From NCBI GenBank assembly GCA_015680685.1, contig MNCI01001310.1:368165-432164 (forward strand): DNA of 64,000 bases, in the 5' to 3' direction. A program made the translations under genes and the position numbers. Positions 57,050 to 64,000 of this stretch are shown in pieces (position 1 is the first letter of the stretch; each line of letters starts with the position of its first letter). Origin of the DNA: Gnetum montanum. Lineage: Eukaryota > Streptophyta > Gnetopsida > Gnetales > Gnetaceae. Under the pieces are notes generated by a model, which made no database searches, had not been told where the DNA came from, and worked only from the letters and a program-made list of their open reading frames with translations.

Positions 57050-57269
57050 TACCTCCACAACTAAATAAAAACTCATCCTTAAGTTTCTTTACAAAATTGG
57101 GAAGGTATGAGAGTATTGATTAACACTTGACACAACAAATTGACACAATAAAACTAAGTGCCTGGTGTACATATTGACATGATTACAAATTTTGTGGTGT
57201 TCATGATACAAAATTTAACACCATGATATGACTACTCAAACTAGACAGCACATCCTCTGATGGCATGAA

Positions 57270-60180
57270 GATGATTGATAAGATCAAACAATCCCAAGTA
57301 GTGGAGGTTCCTGAGGTTCTAAAGGACCTTCACCAACTTCAGGCACATGTGATCATTGAGGAGGCTATGGCTATCTTGCTGCGGTTGCTACCTCCGATGG
57401 AAGGCAAAAGGTGTTCAGTAATGCCTTCATCTTCTCCTCCTTACTCCAAGGATCATTCATAGTCCATGCAACATTGCCAATGTGGGCTAGAATGGGGATA
57501 TCCCACGAATAGGACATTAATGGAAGCAACTCCTTAATGTTGACGAACCAGGTAGTGAATTTTTTGTGTTCAACATCGAACACTCTAACTACATTTTGTA
57601 GCTTCTAGTAGTCATTCATTCCTTTGACCAGGCTCTCAATAGTGGATCTTTGATTAGTATATTTTCCCTTGAGAACCTCAAGTTCAGTGTTTGCAACCCC
57701 AAGCTTTTTCTTGGTGTTCATGTGGTGCTTGAACTTGGCCTTGTACAACAAGTACGAGTTGACCACCTACTTTTCCAGTTTTGATTGTGGCCATCTGATA
57801 GTCAACATAGCCAGGTTTGCATATCAAAGGTTGGCAAGCTCCATGTATTCAGTCATCTCCTCTATCTACAACTCCTTCAGCCAAATTTTTGCTTTATTAT
57901 ATTGATCAATCCCATCAATGATGGGCTATCATAATTTGCATCCTTGTTGGAATTGTTGGAGGGTCTTATTCACCTTTGCCTTCACCAGTTGAATGTGATT
58001 CTCATTTATTTCCTTCTATAGGCCAACTTGGTTCTTGTAATGATTTTTGACTCTCTCAAATTTAAGAACCTTTGATTTCTAGGTGGCTACTTCTATTGTA
58101 GTCTTTTAACAAAGGGCATAGACCCCCTTCATGAAGAGGTTTCTGTTCTCGACTATCAATCTCCTTAACTCTATATTTGCTCTAGCTACTTACTCCTAGT
58201 ATTAATGGATAAAATCAGTTAATTGTTATTTGTGCGCATCAATGTTAACACAGGCAATGATTTTTTATGGTCAACTACACATTCTCCTATTGGGTTAGAT
58301 CCAAGGCCTTCTGAATTTTATGTTGGGTGGCCTCTACCAAGGATCATTAGAACATTGTTGTCTCCATCACACCTTCAATCCCTTTCAACCTAGTGTGAAG
58401 TTGTTTAAGAGCTTCATCTCTTATCAATGCTAGGTTGAGAAATGTAGGGTCGGCAATCAGGACTCTCAATTTAGCAACTTCTACAACCAAGCATTCATTT
58501 AGCTCCTTGGTTGTTTCGAGTTGCTCTTCCAAAATAATATTCTTGTCCTTTATCTGTAGCATCTCCAACTGGGTTTTAGTTATACTATCTAGAAGGTCAA
58601 AGACATCTGAAAGCAATTGCTTGATTCCTACTAGTCAGTCTAGTAGTTGTTCATGCTGTGATGTGTTGTGCTTAGTCTATGGCTTATGATCCCTGCAGAT
58701 GTCTGCACATCTTTAAGTGTAGTGACATTTGGTATAGATACCATAAGTGCATTGAGTGTCTTAGCAATTTTGTCAACAACCACCTCTGTTGTTGTTTCTT
58801 GTCCTTAGTATTGCATCACTAGTACTGTTGCCCCCTCGCCCTCCTCCAAGCACACCAAAAAGGTTGCAACATTCCCAAAAGTCTCTGGGAGTTGCTACTA
58901 TTTTGAGAGAGATACCATTACCTCTCTAGCACTAGGATTCAACCTTGTGGAAAATTGCATTTGTTGGGTAAAGAAAATGGATCCACCTTCTCCCATCAGG
59001 CTTACTTTTCAGGCCACCTCATTCAGGTAACTCATCGTAGGCCGATACACAAATGGATCTCCACCACTCACACTTGCTTGTTGCTCTTGCTTGCTTAAGA
59101 GCCATTCTCGGAACTCATGCAACCATTGGGATGTTGCAGCGACATTCGTCACTATTTTTTGAGTGGTAGGTGGAGGTGGTGGCTGTTTCTCTTTTCTTTG
59201 GATTATTATTGCAAGAGTTTTTTCCTTCATCATCTCTATCCAATTAATAATTGGAGCGTGTTGACCAACATCATTAGCATAGTGGGCTATTCCTCCCCTT
59301 CGACATAGTTTTCTGATGAGGCATGGAAAGGGGAGTGCCTTCCTTCCACATTCATTCTCTTTGAATTGTTTCTCTATCTTTAGATAGATTAGCTATGGAA
59401 GGTTAACCAGGAATCGTCCACTCAGTGCATGTGATCTTCCATTTAGAGCAACACATGCACGGGTAGAAAAAGCAGTGATCTTGTTGAACCTCAATCTGGG
59501 ATTTAGATGAAAGGTTGCAATCTTGTAATGGATTCTTTTTTTGCCAATGTAAGTGTGTTTCACTCCTTACAGTTGACACCATAGCACCACTGAACCCATT
59601 CCTTTTTAATGTTGGGATTAGCCTGCATCAAAATCTTTGCGAGATTTGCCCTAATTTCAGGCAACCCAAGTGCCTCTGCAATAGCTTACACCAAGTAGGA
59701 CACTAAAATGTCCTTGATCTTGACCATTGAATCAGCTTGCCTATTGCTCTAAAATAAGAATGTCTCTCCCATATACCACTCCCCGCTGGAAGTGATAATT
59801 GATCACATGGAAGAGGTCTTCAGTTGATCCTATACCTATTTAAGTGCTTGCTCCAAGAAAGAGCCAAAGTTTAACTCTTTGAGCACTATTTTCTAAACCT
59901 TCCTTGATTTGATTTAATTTGATTTAGGCAAGCTTTTGTCAAGGTCACCTCAAGGTTTGTTTGTTGAGCTGGTGCCTCGTCTTGGTGGGAATGCTCTATT
60001 GCTACCACATGTTCTAGAATCTAATGAACAAACTTCACTTCGGCCTTCTCTCTAAGAGGTCCCATAGCATGGGTTGTGATCAGGTATTCTTGGGCCAATT
60101 TTTTGTCCATTTTCATTCTTGGCCATTTTTCCCTTGGTTGAGATTATTCTCCTTCCTGTGTGTGTTTGCCTTTTGCTACC
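57270..60180 (-). pseudogene. Coiled-coil ORF in env position, copy D
   Basis: The minus strand encodes, with many breaks, a protein of up to about 900 codons. Readable parts are KWPRMKMDKKLAQEYLITTH (near 60130), SQWLHEFREWLLSKQEQQAS (59009-59233), DSITKTQLEMLQIKDKNI and ILEEQLETTKELNECLVVEV (58347-58616, a strong coiled coil), and NVAWTMNDPWSKEEKMKALL (57371-57583). The same protein is found in copy A. Athila env-like proteins have a signal or membrane segment; I see none here. Function unknown. Confidence 0.5.
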
Positions 60181-62230
60181 ATCTGCAATCACAACACATC
60201 TATGGATTAGTAGATATAATGTGTAACTTAAAATATTTGGATACCTTATCTCATTAATTAGTTACACCTAGCTATATTTGGACCATGGTAGATTGATTAT
60301 TTTATTATTATTTTATTAATTAATTTTTTATTGTAGGTGTCACCTAGGCTTGTTGGAAGGGTTTAACTCCTATAATTTGGTGTTTTAATGTTGATTTCTT
60401 AGTTAAACCTTTGTGCGAGTTAGAAAAATGTCAAAAAAGTTTTTGTCAAAAATGGCACATTTGTGGCCCCCATAACTAAGAGCTTACCTCTAAGACAAAT
60501 TTTTGAAAATTATTTGTAGTTTTCAAAACTCACAACCTTCAAGAGCTCATAACTTCCTAACTGTTTATCTAAATGCATATATATAGGACTTTTGCATTGC
60601 ATCGACAGAGCCATGTATATGCATGGGCTTCATCAATGAGGCCCCATTTACAAGGTCTATAAACAAAATTTTCAAATTGGAATATTTCAAAAAATACAAT
60701 CAGTTTTTGAATGAATTTGGGAGCTATGGAGTCCTAGAAGAGCCAAAAATATGATGAAATCATTGAAGAGGGTCTTTGAAAGTTCAAAAATTCAAAAATT
60801 TGATGGAGAATGTGTGAATTGAAGAAAATACTTAAAGGAGCACATGATCGAATGCAGAAGATAGATGCACGAAAGATTCTAATTGAGAAAATGCCTAAGG
60901 ATAAGGTGCTTAACAAATCCAACCAAGAGATATGCAAGTGGATCCTCCCCATAGTAGGCACATGCCTTGTTTGCCTTTGCATAACCTCAACCCAAGGACT
61001 CCATGGACCCCATAGGTGATTAAAGGTTTATAAAAGTTAAGGACTAAAACTGAGAAGATTCTACCAAAGAATTCAAGTATGTGAGACAAAGACACTAAAT
61101 AAGAACATGGACATCGATAGTGAGGTAAGTCATGGAAAGCATGGATGGATGATGGAGAAGGTGGAATGAAGTTTTGAACTGAGGTCATAAGAAGTCCCTT
61201 ATGAATTTATGTTTAAATGACTTGGGAAGATCCATCCTTAGTCTAGACTAAAACCAACCACTTTTAGTGACTTCGCATCATCACTCCAAGACTGATCCAT
61301 TCCCTTGAGACATAAGAGTACTCCCACAGAACAACCACCATTCCTTAAAAAGAAGAAAAGAGAAGCAAAAAGTGAGAGAGGGCCTTAGTTATAGGGGACC
61401 TTTAGACATGGGTAACATGTCTTTCTAGTCCCATAACTAGTGCTTGTAGCCAATTTATTTGTCTAAGGGGTGTGCTTTGAATTCTCATTGTCTTTTTTCA
61501 TATTTTATATTTTTTTCTTTGTTTCTTTCCTTTTTTTTTAAGATGGAAACCACACCATGCAAAGTCTTATTTAACTTCTTGTTTATGGTTGACATAGAAT
61601 GATAAGAAATCCATGAAAACACTCATGCACCTAAGTAAGTAGAAGAGTACAAAGAGTATTGTGTCCCCTTAAAGTCACACCTTGTGCAAACCTTTGAATC
61701 CTTCCTAATTCTAGAAACCACCAAGGTCACAAATTTATTAAAGGTTTATTTAATGAAACGGACCTCATATTCCCAAAATGAGGAGAACCATAGATTTTTG
61801 TGGATGTTTGGATGTTGTGGACTCATTGCCTATTCCATGAAAAAAAAACCATGCCTTAGTCATTAGTACAAAAATTCAAAAATAGAAACTAGACATTAGC
61901 AAATAAAAACATTAAGCACAATCCACCATTAACAATAGCTACAACACCACTATGTCCTATTGGTACAAAGCATGTTTATTAATAAAAATTAGAAAATCAC
62001 ACTAAAATAAAGTAAAATATATAAGAAAGTGTAAAATATTCAAGAAAAATTTAAATGTACTAATGATAGTGTAAAACAAAAAATGGTGTAAAATAGGAAA
62101 AAGTTTTAAAATCAAAAGGGTGTAAAATAAAAAAATTACAAAAGATAAAAATGTATAAAACCAAAATAGAAAAACTAAGGAGCTATGTATATGATTAGCA
62201 TGGATGGCCATCTCCCCCACAACTATGTTG
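60181..62230 (-). other. Non-coding interior of element D
   Basis: About 2 kb of AT-rich sequence between the coiled-coil ORF and integrase. It shares blocks with copies A (30040-31036) and B-C (44680-45560), for example CAAGTGGATCCTCCCCA and GTCTAAGGGGTGTGCTTTGAAT. No coding frame is visible. Confidence 0.5.
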
Positions 62231-62370
62231 GAAGGAGGAGGTTCGAAAAATTGAGCGAGGTTGTTCGTTCGTTGAGGCGTTGCTTCCACTAGCTTGCATG
62301 GATTCATGGAAAGGTTTGACTTGTTGCATGTTTACTAGCTACTTTTTGTTTGAGCTCTCAAGTTTCTAGA

Positions 62371-63260
62371 TCAACATGACCCCAGAAGGAAAGGTTTCAT
62401 AAATGATGTAAGGCCCATCCCACAATGTCTAGAACTTAGTTCGTTAAGGTACATGTGTGGGGTTCCAATAGAGAACCTTATCTCCTGGTTGAAATTTCTC
62501 TTTCCATATTCTAAGGTGATGATGCTTTTTGTTGAATTCCTTGTGTACTTCATTCAAGAATAGGGCTACCAATCGATTTTAATCTAGCACATTCAGGTTG
62601 ATTAATCTTTCTTTTTGTGCTAGGCTAAGGTTAAGGTCCAAGTCACAGGCTGTTGAAAGTGTACAAAGCTTAGATTGGATAGGTAGAAATGGTAATTTTC
62701 CAGACACCAACTCATAGGGAGAGTAGTCTATAAGAAGTTTCCATGTTAAGAGGTATGCCTAGAGGGCATCGTTTAATTTTCTGCTCTAGTTTCTCATATA
62801 TTTGCTAATAGTTTTCATTAGGATCTTTGTGATCTTCCTATTGGTAACTTCTACTTGACCATTGGCTTGGGGGGGGTAGGGTGGTGTTAATTTATGTTCA
62901 ACCCCCAAGTGTTGCATAAGCTTGCAAAAAGTAGCACCTGTAAAATGGGTTCCATTGTCAAAAATTAGTGCATGTGGCACCCCAAACCTGTTCACAACAT
63001 TTTGTTATAAAAACCACATAGCAATGGATGATGTACAGTTGATGATGGCTATACTTCTACCTATTTTATGTAGTAATCAATAGCAAAAATTATATATGCC
63101 TTTTCATTTGACATGGGTGTGATGGGATCCATGAAGTCAATGCCACATATGTCAAAGGGTTCTAGTTGTTGAATCCACTATTGAGGTCCCTCCATTCGTG
63201 CAGTTATCCCACCATCTTGTTCACAATGTTCACAAGAGCCGACAAATTGGTGGACCTCCC
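62371..63260 (-). pseudogene. Integrase of Athila-like element D
   Basis: The zinc-binding domain (63178-63444 frame) reads LHVLQDAHEGPCESHYAGRC, KILIARYYWPTIFREVHQFV and SCEHCEQ. The core (62786-62995) reads RFGVPHALIFDNGTHFTGAT, LGVEHKLTPPYPPQANGQVE and VTNRKITKIL, with the second catalytic Asp (FDNG) and the Glu of QVE present. C-terminal parts (62371-62553) include fragments of the RLRIWK..F..GD.VL segment. Frameshifts separate these. Confidence 0.8.
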
Positions 63261-63669
63261 TGAAGATGGTTGGCCAATAATACCTTGCTATTAGGATCTT
63301 AATGGTTGTGCATCTCCCAGCATAGTGACTCTCACAAGGACCCTCATGAGCATCTTGGAGAACATGCAATTGATCAACATCAGGTACACACCGATGAACC
63401 AAGCCATCAGTGTACACTTTATAAAGGTATACATTGATTTCCATAAAGTGTTTGGCCTAATGAAGAAATTGTTATTTATTCTTGTAATCCAAATCTTATG
63501 GCATCTCTTGAATGAGAAGATAAGTGAGGATGCCATCATACCATTTTGGTTCTGCAAGCATCTGTTCATTAATTGCATTGGCAAAGAAGAGTTCATCCAA
63601 GAATTGATCAGAGTGGACTCTCCTCCTCTTTGTCATTCCATCGTAACTGAGACAAGTGATTAGCGACCA

Positions 63670-64000
63670 CATTCTCATTCCCCTTTCAATCTACCATCAT
63701 AAGATTGAATTCCTGCAAGATCACCAACCATCGTATGACACGAGGGCTCACCATTGGCTTGTTCATTATGAAGTAGATGGAACTATGGTCAATGTGCACA
63801 AACACTTTATATCCAAGCACATAGTGCTTAAACGTTTCCAAAGCATGCACCACTACCATCAATTTTTTCTCTATGATGGTGTAATTGAGTTGTGTACCCA
63901 CAATGCTTTGGCTTGTGCAGTGGATATAATATGGATGTTTTTGGTTATCCAATTGCGTAAGCACAACTCCCAAGGCATAATTAGATGCATATGTCATGAT
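63670..64000 (-). pseudogene. RNase H of Athila-like element D, cut by window end
   Basis: The frame 63686-63997 reads MTYASNYALGVVLTQ, YYIHCTSQSIVGTQLNYTII, EKKLMVVVHALETFKHYVLG, YKVFVHIDHSSIYFIMNKPM and PRVIRWLVILQEFNLMMVD. This is a nearly open Athila RNase H: DAS.YA.GAVL, YTTTEKELLA.V.AL.KFR.Y, TDHA......K....R..RW...L.EF. The first Asp is Tyr and the DHA Ala is Ser. The domain start lies at the window edge. Confidence 0.85.

Larger units (their letters stand above)
56153..64000 (-). mobile_element. Athila-like element D, runs off the window
   Basis: From the 3' LTR rightwards (towards its 5' end) come the polypurine tract, a coiled-coil ORF, a 2-kb non-coding region, integrase, and RNase H at the window edge. 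Reverse transcriptase, gag and the 5' LTR would lie beyond 64000. The order is that of Athila, which carries an extra ORF between pol and the 3' LTR. Confidence 0.7.

Overview
The window looks like a piece of a large, repeat-rich land-plant nuclear genome. The sequence is AT-rich, most reading frames are broken, and nearly everything recognisable is an old LTR retrotransposon of a plant lineage (Tat/Ogre-like, Athila-like and chromovirus-like Ty3/gypsy, plus a non-autonomous element with an initiator-Met primer site). tRNA-derived SINE relics and one broken host-gene copy are also present. The age and nesting of the elements would suit a gymnosperm or another giant plant genome, but the species cannot be fixed from the sequence. 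I see no intact host gene, no functional RNA gene and no CRISPR array.

Layout from left to right. 1-1446: AT-rich DNA with SINE and tRNA-like relics. 1447-8055: a complete minus-strand non-autonomous LTR element (5-bp target duplication GTAAT) with no recognisable gag or pol. 8061-8874: SINE relics. 8875-9792: 3' LTR of an Athila-like element (copy A); its interior (9793-12157) resumes at 28800-31036, because a 16.6-kb Tat/Ogre-like element (12158-28794, target duplication GTACC) landed inside it. 31037 to about 38590: a minus-strand chromovirus-like element. 38797-39965: a broken, apparently intronless CCR4-type deadenylase copy. 41899-49197: an internally deleted Athila-like element (copy B-C) carrying a nested solo LTR (43009-43884, target duplication ACTGC). 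50440-55840: the gag-pol body of another Athila-like copy (F). 56153-64000: a further Athila-like copy (D) that runs off the right end.

The most unusual object is inside the Tat/Ogre-like element. Between its protease (24098-24790) and reverse transcriptase (17533-18594) sits about 5.3 kb that reads on the opposite strand. It looks like a multi-exon gene (about 19.1-23.6 kb): an FCP1/HAD-phosphatase-like segment with key aspartates missing, several segments I cannot name, canonical GT/AG intron borders, an acidic C-terminus and a polyadenylation signal. Its in-frame stops are nearly all at codons one C-to-T change away from Gln or Arg codons. Related minisatellites flank it, and two hairpins with a compensatory base change lie near its 5' end. 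Extra and antisense ORFs and 3' minisatellites are known in Tat-lineage elements, but a spliced antisense cargo in the PRO-RT interval is not an arrangement I know.

Three single N characters are present (7982, 16644, 53089). Two of them sit between near-identical 46-bp and 80-bp copies and look like unmerged contig ends rather than biology.
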